Assembly: GCF_032911225.1 (NCBI RefSeq)
Contig: NZ_CP136600.1
Span: forward strand, 2,976,001-3,040,000
From: Thalassotalea fonticola
GTDB lineage: Bacteria; Pseudomonadota; Gammaproteobacteria; Enterobacterales; Alteromonadaceae
Length of the DNA: 64,000 nucleotides
Direction: 5' to 3'
This document shows positions 35,017 through 43,372 of the stretch, in pieces; positions within the stretch are counted from its first letter, which is position 1; every line of letters begins with the position of its first letter. The position numbers and the translations under genes were made by a program. The notes beneath the pieces are model-generated. The model searched no databases, was not told the DNA's origin, and worked only from the letters and a program-made list of their open reading frames with translations.

Positions 35017-35760
35017 ATGACTAAATTATCAAAAGATTTTCTTATAGAAACCCCTATGCTGGATTTTAACCATCCGCAGATACAAACGTTGATTGAACAA
35101 CGAAAATGGCGAGAGTTGTCGCGCTACGATGCAATAGGTGCAATAGGTGCAATTTACAATTATGTGCGTGACGACATTCGGTTTGGCTATAACGCAGATG
35201 ACCGCTTATCGGCAAGTCAGGTGCTTAAAGATGGTTATGGGCAATGCAATACTAAAGGTACATTATTAATCGCTCTATTTCGTGCGGTTGGCATACCAAC
35301 ACGATTTCATGGCTTTACTATCTACAACGAGTTACAACGCGGCGCAATTCCTAATTACTTATTTGCCATAGCACCTAAGCGCATTATCCATAGCTGGGTT
35401 GAAGTTTATCAAGACGAACGCTGGATTAATTTGGAAGGGTATATCATCGATAAACCTTATCTTAAGCAAATTCAACATGGTTTTGCCAATCGATGTAAAC
35501 AATTTTCAGGCTTTGGTATTGCAACTAAATGTCTTGCCGCTCCTAATATTGATTGGCAAGGTGAAGACACTTATATACAAAGTGATGGTATTGCCGATGA
35601 TTTTGGCGCATATACCCAACCCGATGACTTTTACTCAAGCCACGGCAGTAACCTTTCGGGGATTAAAAAGATTCTTTTTCGTTATGTACTTCGCCATTTG
35701 ATGAATTTAAACGTGAACAAAATTCGTTCTTATGGCGTTGTCCTAAATGACAGAGCATAG
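35017..35760 (+). CDS. Transglutaminase-like cysteine protease-fold protein
   Basis: This 247-residue protein has the transglutaminase core: Cys in GYGQCNTKGTLL, His in IIHSWVEVY and an acidic third position in WINLEGYIID. The usual Asp at the last site appears to be Glu. I chose the ATG at 35017; the frame is open to a GTG at 34987, but that has no Shine-Dalgarno. There is no signal peptide. It could be a peptidase or a deamidase; the substrate is unknown. Confidence 0.82.
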   Translation: MTKLSKDFLIETPMLDFNHPQIQTLIEQRKWRELSRYDAIGAIGAIYNYVRDDIRFGYNADDRLSASQVLKDGYGQCNTKGTLLIALFRAVGIPTRFHGFTIYNELQRGAIPNYLFAIAPKRIIHSWVEVYQDERWINLEGYIIDKPYLKQIQHGFANRCKQFSGFGIATKCLAAPNIDWQGEDTYIQSDGIADDFGAYTQPDDFYSSHGSNLSGIKKILFRYVLRHLMNLNVNKIRSYGVVLNDRA

Positions 35761-36032
35761 AGAAAAGCTTGTATTTTTATGTGGAAAAATCAAATCGCTG
35801 CTTTAGAATCAGCTAACGTTAATAGTAAATTATTTTTATTAGCTAACTTTATTACATGATAATTTATGCGACAAACCTGTCATCAGCTATGTTCAAGTTA
35901 ATAACCGGTGTTGAACGGACAGCTGACGATAACGACTTGCTAAGCGAAAAACAATGATTGGCTATATTCGAGAAGCGATGGCTAACTGGTAATTATCCGC
36001 TTAAGCAGCTTTAGGCAAAAGTTGACTTTGGT

Positions 36033-36310
36033 TCAAATTACTTCGTAGTCGATTTCCATAAAGCTTTCAACTTCGTGAATCCAGTAATTATTTACAAAAC
36101 TCTGATGGTCATCATGATCACAGTAAAACTATAATCTTCGTAGTTGTTAAACTCCATTGACAGGCCAAAGTCAAAGCTATTTTGATCACTTATTTGACGC
36201 AGTGCTTCAAAATTATTTACGGTAGAAATGGAAGCCAAACTTTTTGCAGTGTTGATAAAGTTTTTTTCATTTTGTGATCCTCTTTCGTGCTTTAAACGTA
36301 GCGAAACCAA
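36033..36310 (-). pseudogene. Dabb (stress-responsive A/B barrel) domain gene, frameshifted
   Basis: On the minus strand a frame beginning near 36310 reads LRLKHERG...NSFDFGLSMEFNNYEDY, typical of Dabb proteins, and then loses sense after the codons near 36122. Moving to the neighbouring frame gives HDDHQSFVNNYWIHEVES and FMEIDYEVI before a TGA at 36033, exactly the expected end. One base appears to be missing. The normal N-terminal Met-x-x-H start is also absent: an in-frame stop lies a few codons before a TTG. A sequencing error cannot explain both defects. Confidence 0.75.
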
Positions 36311-36364
36311 TAAAACTATTTACAGTCCCACTTTAAATGCGTGTATAGACTCAATTTAGCTAAG

Positions 36365-37303
36365 TTAAAACTTTATCATTTCTATAAGTGACTCTTGAAT
36401 TGCTTCTATTGAGCTGTATCTAGGATTGTAATTTAACAACTGTCGCGCTTTTAAGTTGCTGCAATTGCTATTGTGGCTTATGTGCTCGACTGTTGCATTA
36501 TAGTCATCTTCACTTACAGTATTTTTCAATTCAGCTAGTGGTAGATAACGAATATTTACTGGCTTTGATAACCAATCAGCAATAGCTTGCGTGTAGCCCC
36601 TTAGGGTTAAAGCTTGGTTAGAAACTGCATGAAAACTTTCACCTAACGCATTATTTCGATGTAATATTGCTTGCATAAAAACCTGAGCTACGTCATCAGC
36701 ATGTACATGATGAAGAGTTTCCAAGCCTAAGTTTGGCAATAAAACTTCATTGCCTTCTTCAATATCAATAAAGAACTGTTCATTAAAATTCCCGGCCGGG
36801 TTTAAAGGGCACCAACCAGGGCCAACGATATGGCCGGGGTGAACAATAGTGGCAGGAAAACCTTGATAAATATATTCATCAATCAGGTAAGACTCTATTG
36901 CAGCTTTATTTATTCCATAATCGCCGAGCGGAAACTTTTGTTGCTCTTCCGTTGAAGGAACAAATCTTGTATTGCCATGAACCCAGATGCTGCCACAGTG
37001 GAGTAGTTGTCTTACTTTACCTCGAATAGCATTAACAAGCTGTTGAGCACTTTCCTGGGTAAAACAAATCAGATCAATGACAATATCAGGATTTAATTGC
37101 GCAATTTCATTGCCAAACTCACCTGTTTGTTCAAGCTTTTCTCGATCAAGAGAAATTGATTTAACACTGCGCCAAGCTGGATTAGTTTTATATGGAGTAT
37201 TTGCATGTCGACTAACCGCAAAAACTTCAAAGCCAGCGTTGACTAATTTTGGTATCAAAAAACTACCAATGTGGCCTGTAGCCCCTATAACAATAACGCG
37301 CAT
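36365..37303 (-). CDS. NAD(P)-dependent epimerase/dehydratase-like protein
   Basis: This 312-residue extended SDR has the Rossmann motif GATGHIGSF at residues 7-15 and the catalytic YGINK. I chose the ATG at 37303 because AAAGGA lies 6 bases before it; the frame extends 8 codons upstream. It is the third gene of a minus-strand operon with a FAD/Fe-S dehydrogenase and an SDR. The substrate is probably a sugar derivative or sugar acid; it cannot be named. Confidence 0.82.
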   Translation of the reverse strand: MRVIVIGATGHIGSFLIPKLVNAGFEVFAVSRHANTPYKTNPAWRSVKSISLDREKLEQTGEFGNEIAQLNPDIVIDLICFTQESAQQLVNAIRGKVRQLLHCGSIWVHGNTRFVPSTEEQQKFPLGDYGINKAAIESYLIDEYIYQGFPATIVHPGHIVGPGWCPLNPAGNFNEQFFIDIEEGNEVLLPNLGLETLHHVHADDVAQVFMQAILHRNNALGESFHAVSNQALTLRGYTQAIADWLSKPVNIRYLPLAELKNTVSEDDYNATVEHISHNSNCSNLKARQLLNYNPRYSSIEAIQESLIEMIKF

Positions 37304-37368
37304 AAAATTTCCTTTCGTAATGACCAATAGCAGGCATATTGATAGCTAACAATTGCTCAGATTAAGTT

Positions 37369-38148
37369 CTAGACTGTGGCTTTAGTTGCTCCGGTACTAA
37401 CACCGCCATCTATGAGCAGTGTTTGCCCAGTAATGTATTCACTCGATTTTGAAGCTAGAAAAACCACAGCACCATCAAGATCATGTGGCCTTCCAGGTCT
37501 CCCTATAGGTATTCGATCACAAATATAATCTAACCATTGTTTATTTTCGTACAACACTTTATTTTGTGCCGTTTCAAACCAACCCGGCGCCAGACAGTTG
37601 ACCGTGATGCCTGACTTGCCCCATTCATCTGCCAAACTCATGGTAAGTTGCTTAATACCACCGCGACTAGCGCAATATGGTGCTAAACCGGCAAAGCCTG
37701 ATACACTCGTAACGGAGCCAATATTAATGATTCGACCGTATTGCTTTTTAAGCATATGCTCTGCTACTTTTTGAGCAACAAAAAATGATCCACGTAAATT
37801 GGTATTAACCACTGAATTCCAGTCAGACCAACTAACTTCAACTGCAGGTTTACGAATATTACAGCCGGCATTATTTATCAGAATATCAATCTTTGGAAAG
37901 ACAGAAACTGCTTGTGAAACCATATTTTCGATGCTCTGAAGATTTTCAACATCCAAATCTACAGTAATAACTTTTCGCCCAAGGGATTTAATCTCTTGGG
38001 CAAAAGGCTCGATATCGGTACTGTTTCTCGAGGTGAGCACTAGATCTGCACCAGCCTTGGCTAAGGCCAATGCAAAGTATTGCCCTAAACCTCTACTAGC
38101 TCCGGTTACAATGGCGACATTATTCGTTAAATCAAAAAGTTCACTCAT
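37369..38148 (-). CDS. SDR family oxidoreductase (gluconate 5-dehydrogenase-like) with Lys-to-Arg change
   Basis: This 259-residue protein begins at the ATG at 38148, one base after the stop of the upstream gene. It has TGASRGLG for cofactor binding, NNAGCN, the Ser of the catalytic set in INIGSVTSV, and TGQTLLIDGG at the end. The catalytic motif reads YCASR in place of Tyr-x3-Lys. By overall pattern it resembles gluconate 5-dehydrogenases and 2-deoxy-gluconate dehydrogenases. Its operon suggests a role in sugar-acid catabolism. Confidence 0.85.
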   Translation of the reverse strand: MSELFDLTNNVAIVTGASRGLGQYFALALAKAGADLVLTSRNSTDIEPFAQEIKSLGRKVITVDLDVENLQSIENMVSQAVSVFPKIDILINNAGCNIRKPAVEVSWSDWNSVVNTNLRGSFFVAQKVAEHMLKKQYGRIINIGSVTSVSGFAGLAPYCASRGGIKQLTMSLADEWGKSGITVNCLAPGWFETAQNKVLYENKQWLDYICDRIPIGRPGRPHDLDGAVVFLASKSSEYITGQTLLIDGGVSTGATKATV

Positions 38149-38149
38149 A

Positions 38150-40990
38150 TTATTTTGTACCAATAGCGGAGGTAACTTTATCAACTAAGTAAATTATCGA
38201 CTGATAATCTATGCCTGAATGTTGTGTTAAGCCTATTTCACAGGTTCTACTGTTACTGTACCCAACACTACAACCTTGTGGAACTTGCTCCTTCAATGTT
38301 GCCAAAGCATTTTCATTAAGCTCAGGTGTTGTGAAGCCTTTATCACCAGCAAAACCGCAACAGTAAATATGCTCAGGTATTTGAACATCACGAGCACAGC
38401 GATTTGCCAAATTGATCATTTTATCGCTCAAGCCCATACGACGACTGGTACAAGTAATATGAAGCATGATGGTTTCGTCAACAGGCGTAAAGTTTAAATA
38501 ATCAACTAAAACATCCTCAATAAAACCTACTGGTTCGTATATTTTTAAAGCACCATATCTATCATCATCTGCAGTTATCATGGCCTTACAAGGACTGGTA
38601 TCAATTAATATTGGGTATTCACCGTCATTACTTAGCTGATTTAATTGTTGCAAGGTTGAGATACGTTTTTCTTCAGCTTGTGCAAACATGCCTTTACTGT
38701 TAAAAGGCATGCCACAGCATTGCCCGGTAAAATCAGGACTGATGATCTCAAAACCGGCTTTTTTCAATAACTGATAGGTTTTATCCGGTAAGGAATCTTG
38801 TTCCTTAGCATCAATTGCAGGACCCATAGAGCGACTAGCACAACTAGGGAAATAAACAACTTTGGGGCGGTCACCAATGATCTTATGTACTATAGATACT
38901 GGTCGATAATTTGCCCTGTTTGGTGTTTCTTTACTCCACAGAGGTATAGTATCAAATGATAATTTGCGCAATAGCACAGCTATGCCAGCGTGCATTTTCT
39001 TGCCAAATATATTTTGCAAGAAAGCCATAAAAGCCAGCACCAAACGGGTAGATTTTTCAATTAATGTAAAATTACTAGCGAGTAATGCCGATATTTTTTG
39101 AAACTTTTGGTTGCTCTCACTGCGCAATTTTCTCACCAAATCACCTGTATTTATACCCACAGGACAGCGTTCTGCACACAAACCTGTAGCGGCACACGTT
39201 TCAATGCCTAAATAATCAAATTCAGTTTCAAGCTCTTTTAATAACTTAGAGTTTTCATCAGTTTTTCGTAACCTTTGTATCTCTCTATAACTGGTAATAC
39301 GCTGCCTTGGCGTAAAACTTAATCCATTAGAAGGGCACACAGGTTCACAAAAACCACATTCTATACATTTATCAATTAACTCATCGGCTGCGGGTAATGC
39401 TTTCAATGACTTAAGGTGAGCTTGCTTATCCGCATTAATGATCACTCCCGGATTCAATATACTTTTAGGGTCAAATGCAGTCTTGATGTTTTGCATCAGT
39501 TCAAAACCTTGTTGGCCCCACTCCAGTTCAATAAAAGGTGCCATGTTACGACCAGTACCATGCTCAGCTTTTAAAGAGCCTTGATAATCAATGGCAACCA
39601 GCTGGCAAACATCATTCATAAAATCATCATAGCGCTGAACTTCTTTCTCGGTTGAGAAATCTTGAGTAAAGACAAAGTGCAAATTACCATCCAGAGCATG
39701 GCCAAAAATAATGGCTTCATCATAGTGGTATTTGTCAAATAAGGCTTGCAAGTGGGATACGCCGCCGGCCAGTTTATCGACCGGGAAGGCAACATCTTCT
39801 ATGATCACCGTAGTGCCAGTTTCTCTAACCGCGCCTACAGCGGGGAAGGTCTGTTTTCGAATAGCCCAAAGCTTGTTGTAATCACTGCTGTTATCTGAAA
39901 AAGCGACGCTGTTACTTTGCTCAAACTTAGATAACAACGTAGTCAAATTATCAACTTGCTGATCCAGTAAATTTTGATTGGCAGCTCGAGTTTCAATTAA
40001 CAACGCTGCCACGCCCTCATCTAGGTTGTAGATGAATTCGGGTAAGCCTGCCATTCCTCGAACAGAAACTAACGAACGACGATCAAGAAGTTCCACTGCG
40101 GAAACATTGGCATTGGCAAGAGCACTTACAGCACGACAAGTGGTATCAATATCAGGAAAAAGTACTAATGAACTCGCCCGGTATTTGTGTTCAACCACAG
40201 TGTTATAGGTAATGGATGAAATGAAACCTAAAGTCCCTTCCGAGCCAATCATTAAATGCGCAAGAATATCAATTGGATCGTCAAAGTCAGTTAAAGAATT
40301 TATTGCATAACCAGTAGTATTTTTTAAACGGTACTTATGCTCGATTAGCTGTTTCAGCTGTTCATTGTCTTTAGTCTTGGTGGATAGTTGTTTGAGATCG
40401 GCTAACAATCCGGCATGAGTTTTTCTGAAGCTTTCAACACTTATTTGCTCGGCAGTATCAAGCACAGTTCCATCATGTAAAATCACCCGAATACTGTCCA
40501 AAGTATGGTAGCTATTTTGCGCTACACCACAGCACATACCACTTGAGTTATTCGCGGCAATTCCCGCTATTTTACAGGTGTTGATTGAAGCTGGATCAGG
40601 TCCTAATTTACGTCCATAAGGAAGTAAATACTTGTTGGCATCCCCACCTATAACTCCAGGGCCTAGTTTAATTTTCAGGCCGAGATTTAAAACCTCATGA
40701 TCGCGCCAGTTATTCGTTAACATGATTAACACTGAATCAGATTGAGCTTGTCCGGATAAACTCGTTCCTGCAGCTCGAAATGTTACTGATAATTTTGCAC
40801 TGTTCGCTTTTTTCATCACCGCAATCAATTCCGCTTCATCATCAATCTTAACGATAATTTTAGGGAGCAATCGATAAAAGCTAGCATCAACTCCATAAGC
40901 TAGCCGTCTGGCATAATCGGTAATAATGCGTTCTTTAGGCAATATATCAGCCAAATTCTTAGCAAAATTTTGGTATGGAGCAGGCAACAT
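38150..40990 (-). CDS. FAD-linked and Fe-S 2-hydroxyacid dehydrogenase (D-lactate/D-2-hydroxyglutarate type)
   Basis: This 946-residue fusion has an N-terminal FAD-binding PCMH domain (GTSLSGQAQSD, then GPDPASINTCKIAGIAANNS in part), an FAD-oxidase C domain (GHALDGNLHFVF, KAEHGTGRNMAPF), two 4Fe-4S motifs (CIECGFCEPVCPS and CAATGLCAERCPVG) and two cysteine-rich CCG domains (CCGMPF, CCGFAG). It oxidises a D-2-hydroxy acid and passes electrons to the quinone pool or a cytochrome. Lactate, glycolate or hydroxyglutarate are all possible. It heads a three-gene operon divergent from the SDR at 41337. Confidence 0.9.
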   Translation of the reverse strand: MLPAPYQNFAKNLADILPKERIITDYARRLAYGVDASFYRLLPKIIVKIDDEAELIAVMKKANSAKLSVTFRAAGTSLSGQAQSDSVLIMLTNNWRDHEVLNLGLKIKLGPGVIGGDANKYLLPYGRKLGPDPASINTCKIAGIAANNSSGMCCGVAQNSYHTLDSIRVILHDGTVLDTAEQISVESFRKTHAGLLADLKQLSTKTKDNEQLKQLIEHKYRLKNTTGYAINSLTDFDDPIDILAHLMIGSEGTLGFISSITYNTVVEHKYRASSLVLFPDIDTTCRAVSALANANVSAVELLDRRSLVSVRGMAGLPEFIYNLDEGVAALLIETRAANQNLLDQQVDNLTTLLSKFEQSNSVAFSDNSSDYNKLWAIRKQTFPAVGAVRETGTTVIIEDVAFPVDKLAGGVSHLQALFDKYHYDEAIIFGHALDGNLHFVFTQDFSTEKEVQRYDDFMNDVCQLVAIDYQGSLKAEHGTGRNMAPFIELEWGQQGFELMQNIKTAFDPKSILNPGVIINADKQAHLKSLKALPAADELIDKCIECGFCEPVCPSNGLSFTPRQRITSYREIQRLRKTDENSKLLKELETEFDYLGIETCAATGLCAERCPVGINTGDLVRKLRSESNQKFQKISALLASNFTLIEKSTRLVLAFMAFLQNIFGKKMHAGIAVLLRKLSFDTIPLWSKETPNRANYRPVSIVHKIIGDRPKVVYFPSCASRSMGPAIDAKEQDSLPDKTYQLLKKAGFEIISPDFTGQCCGMPFNSKGMFAQAEEKRISTLQQLNQLSNDGEYPILIDTSPCKAMITADDDRYGALKIYEPVGFIEDVLVDYLNFTPVDETIMLHITCTSRRMGLSDKMINLANRCARDVQIPEHIYCCGFAGDKGFTTPELNENALATLKEQVPQGCSVGYSNSRTCEIGLTQHSGIDYQSIIYLVDKVTSAIGTK

Positions 40991-41336
40991 TAAAAGCTTC
41001 CTTTTTTAAAAGTACTAATATCTTTGATAAAGCTACTATATCGAAACAATGTACTTATTCACTACTTAGAGGTTGGCTGTTCATTGATATTTTTTTAACG
41101 TTACAAAGCCTAATACCAAAAAACATGATTCACTTTAATACTTTATAACCTAATGCTTTATCTGAAAAAATTAGCTATATAAAAAATAAATACAAGGTAC
41201 TTTTATGGCGTAAAAAGTCCTTCAGTAAATAATTCCATGTTAAATCAGTATCAATAACTCCCCATATATGGCTTAGCGGAGTATCGATGATTATCGATAT
41301 AGTAATGAAAACTTAGCAGCCTTTATGAGAAGTAAA
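40991..41336. promoter_or_regulatory. Divergent control region of the FAD/Fe-S operon and the SDR gene
   Basis: This gap of 346 bases has no gene. It contains a dyad at 41282-41299 (arms TATCGAT and ATCGATA, 4-base spacer) close to the SDR start. Nothing else is clearly assignable. Confidence 0.5.
41282..41299 (+). promoter_or_regulatory. Candidate operator dyad before the SDR gene
   Basis: Arms TATCGAT and ATCGATA with a 4-base spacer lie 38-55 bases before the chosen SDR start. This is the size of a LacI/GntR-type operator half-site pair; no regulator gene is adjacent. Confidence 0.35.
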
Positions 41337-42140
41337 ATGACAAAAGCAAACCTTTCAATCAACAATAAACTGGCTATCGTTACCGGAGCCAGTTCAGGGA
41401 TCGGCAAGGAACTCGCCATATATCTAGCCAAAAACGGTTGGAATGTAGCCATTAATTATGCAGGTAATGCGGCAGGAGCTGCAGAAGTGGTCAACGAAAT
41501 TGAAAAACTTGGGCAAAAAGGTTTCTCAAAGCGTTGTGATGTTGGTATGAGTGTCGACGTTAACGAATTTGTCGCTGCCATTGAGCAAGAATTTAACCAA
41601 GCTCCGTCATTATTAGTCAATAATGCAGGATGTCAAACTTGGTCACCATTTTTGCAGTTAAAGGAAGACGACTGGGACAAAGTCATTCGCACTAACTTAA
41701 AAGGCTGCTTTCTTCTTACTCAAACGGTCGCCAAGTTAATGGTAAAACACAACGAAATGGGTTCGATTATTAATATTGGATCTGGTTGTAACAAGGTTCC
41801 GTTCCCAAATCTAGTTGATTATACCGCCTCAAAAGGTGGTATAGAAATGCTAACGCGTTCAAGTGCTATCGAACTTGGCCAATATAACATCAGAGTAAAT
41901 TGTGTTGCTCCTGGTGCCATCGAAATCGAACGAACCAGGCTCGAAGATCCTGATTATGCAAAAACTTGGGCGAAAGCCGCGCCGATTAGTAGGGTTGGTA
42001 ATCCAGAGGATATTTATAATGCAGTGGAATTTTTCGCTAGCGAAAAGTCAAGTTTCGTTACCGGTCAGACATTATGGGTAGATGGTGGCGTTTTCACTTC
42101 TCCTAATTGGCCAGAAGTGTATCGTGACTCTGATGATTAA
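41337..42140 (+). CDS. SDR family oxidoreductase (glucose/pentose 1-dehydrogenase-like)
   Basis: This 267-residue protein has TGASSGIGKE, NNAGCQ, the Ser in INIGSG and a normal YTASK catalytic motif, and ends with TGQTLWVDGGVF. I prefer the ATG at 41337, preceded by GAGAAG, to the one at 41325. It most resembles sugar 1-dehydrogenases. It could supply the first oxidative step (aldose to lactone) for the downstream pentose block, but that is an inference. Confidence 0.85.
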   Translation: MTKANLSINNKLAIVTGASSGIGKELAIYLAKNGWNVAINYAGNAAGAAEVVNEIEKLGQKGFSKRCDVGMSVDVNEFVAAIEQEFNQAPSLLVNNAGCQTWSPFLQLKEDDWDKVIRTNLKGCFLLTQTVAKLMVKHNEMGSIINIGSGCNKVPFPNLVDYTASKGGIEMLTRSSAIELGQYNIRVNCVAPGAIEIERTRLEDPDYAKTWAKAAPISRVGNPEDIYNAVEFFASEKSSFVTGQTLWVDGGVFTSPNWPEVYRDSDD

Positions 42141-42159
42141 CGTGTAAACAATATCGTTT

Positions 42160-42191
42160 TTGTGTGAATAAACTCAATGCTATTCACACAA
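42160..42191 (+). terminator. Terminator after the SDR gene
   Basis: Perfect 11-base arms TTGTGTGAATA and TATTCACACAA surround a 10-base loop, with a run of six T a few bases after. It lies 19 bases past the SDR stop. Confidence 0.65.
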
Positions 42192-42264
42192 GGCATCGTT
42201 TTTTACGGAAAGGTTACTGATTCTTTCTACTTCACCACTTTATGCTTCTGTTAAGGTTTTTATT

Positions 42265-43353
42265 ATGCCGCAAATCAAAAACAATGTGTGTTTCTTATTA
42301 TGTTTTCTTATTGTTGGCTGTGACAACTCTAGTACAGAAATAAACATCCCTCTAGCTCCTATTAAAGCAATTCAACATACCACTATCAGCGAAGAGTGGA
42401 TCGAACAAGAAAGGAACCTTTCTGGATATTTGCGACCAATTAAAATATCAAATTTATCTTTTAACGTATCCGGTAAAATATTAGATATTAGTGTCCATGT
42501 GGGCGATAAAGTCACTGAAGGACAAGTGTTAGCGACTCTTGACCCCATTGAATTTGAGTATCGCTTAAATCAAGTGAAAGCAGAGTTGGCGAGTGCAAGA
42601 TCTGAGTTTAATGCGCAAAAAGAGCACTATCAGCGACAAAAATTGGTTTTTGAAAAAAAGATCATTAACAAAAGTGCATTCGAAACTGCATTATCTAAAT
42701 TTGAACAAGCACAAAGTGCGGTAACCTTATCAGAATCGTCTGTTGCTCTCGCCCTTCGAGATTTAAACAATACAGTACTACGCGCACCATTTAATGGGGT
42801 TGTTACCCAGCGACATGTTGAAAAATATGAAGAAGTGACTAGCCGAGAGTCTGTCGTTGAAATTCAAGGGCAAGAGCAATTAGAAGTGGCATTTTTAGTA
42901 CCAAGCAACCTAATTGGTGAAATCAGCCAAGGCGATAACATCGCCATCCGTATTCCTACCGTTGGCAAGCAAAAATACTTGGCACACATTACCAAAATAG
43001 GGATGAAATCCGATCTTCGCGGAGCCTACCCCGTCAGTGCAAAAATTAACAAACCAGCTCCAGGCTTGCACTCTGGTATGGCTGCAGATGTAATGCTTAC
43101 CCTGTCTCATAGATCAGCAGGTATTGTTCTACCTGAGTCAGCAGTCATCATTGCGCCAAATGGCAACAAGCAGGTATTCATTTATGATGCAAAACAGCAG
43201 AAGGTGTATGCCCGAACCGTTTCTACGCAATTCAAAAACTCCAATACTGTGGCGATCACACAAGGCTTAAATCCCGGAGATATTGTTTGTACTGCCGGCT
43301 CTGAATTTCTTCGCGAAGGTCAAACTGTGACCTTGTATCAAGCCGTGCATTGA
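42265..43353 (+). CDS. RND efflux periplasmic adaptor (lipoprotein)
   Basis: This 362-residue membrane fusion protein has a lipobox (CFLIVGCDN, Cys at about 19) anchoring it to the inner membrane. It has the lipoyl-like halves (LSFNVSGKILDISVHVGDKV and LRAPFNGVVTQRHV) around a long alpha-hairpin (about residues 100-165), then a beta-barrel domain (GLHSGMAADVML). It is 19 bases upstream of the pump gene. No TolC-type outer channel gene is in the window. Confidence 0.9.
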   Translation: MPQIKNNVCFLLCFLIVGCDNSSTEINIPLAPIKAIQHTTISEEWIEQERNLSGYLRPIKISNLSFNVSGKILDISVHVGDKVTEGQVLATLDPIEFEYRLNQVKAELASARSEFNAQKEHYQRQKLVFEKKIINKSAFETALSKFEQAQSAVTLSESSVALALRDLNNTVLRAPFNGVVTQRHVEKYEEVTSRESVVEIQGQEQLEVAFLVPSNLIGEISQGDNIAIRIPTVGKQKYLAHITKIGMKSDLRGAYPVSAKINKPAPGLHSGMAADVMLTLSHRSAGIVLPESAVIIAPNGNKQVFIYDAKQQKVYARTVSTQFKNSNTVAITQGLNPGDIVCTAGSEFLREGQTVTLYQAVH

Positions 43354-43372
43354 TAGTATCTGGAGAATTCTG

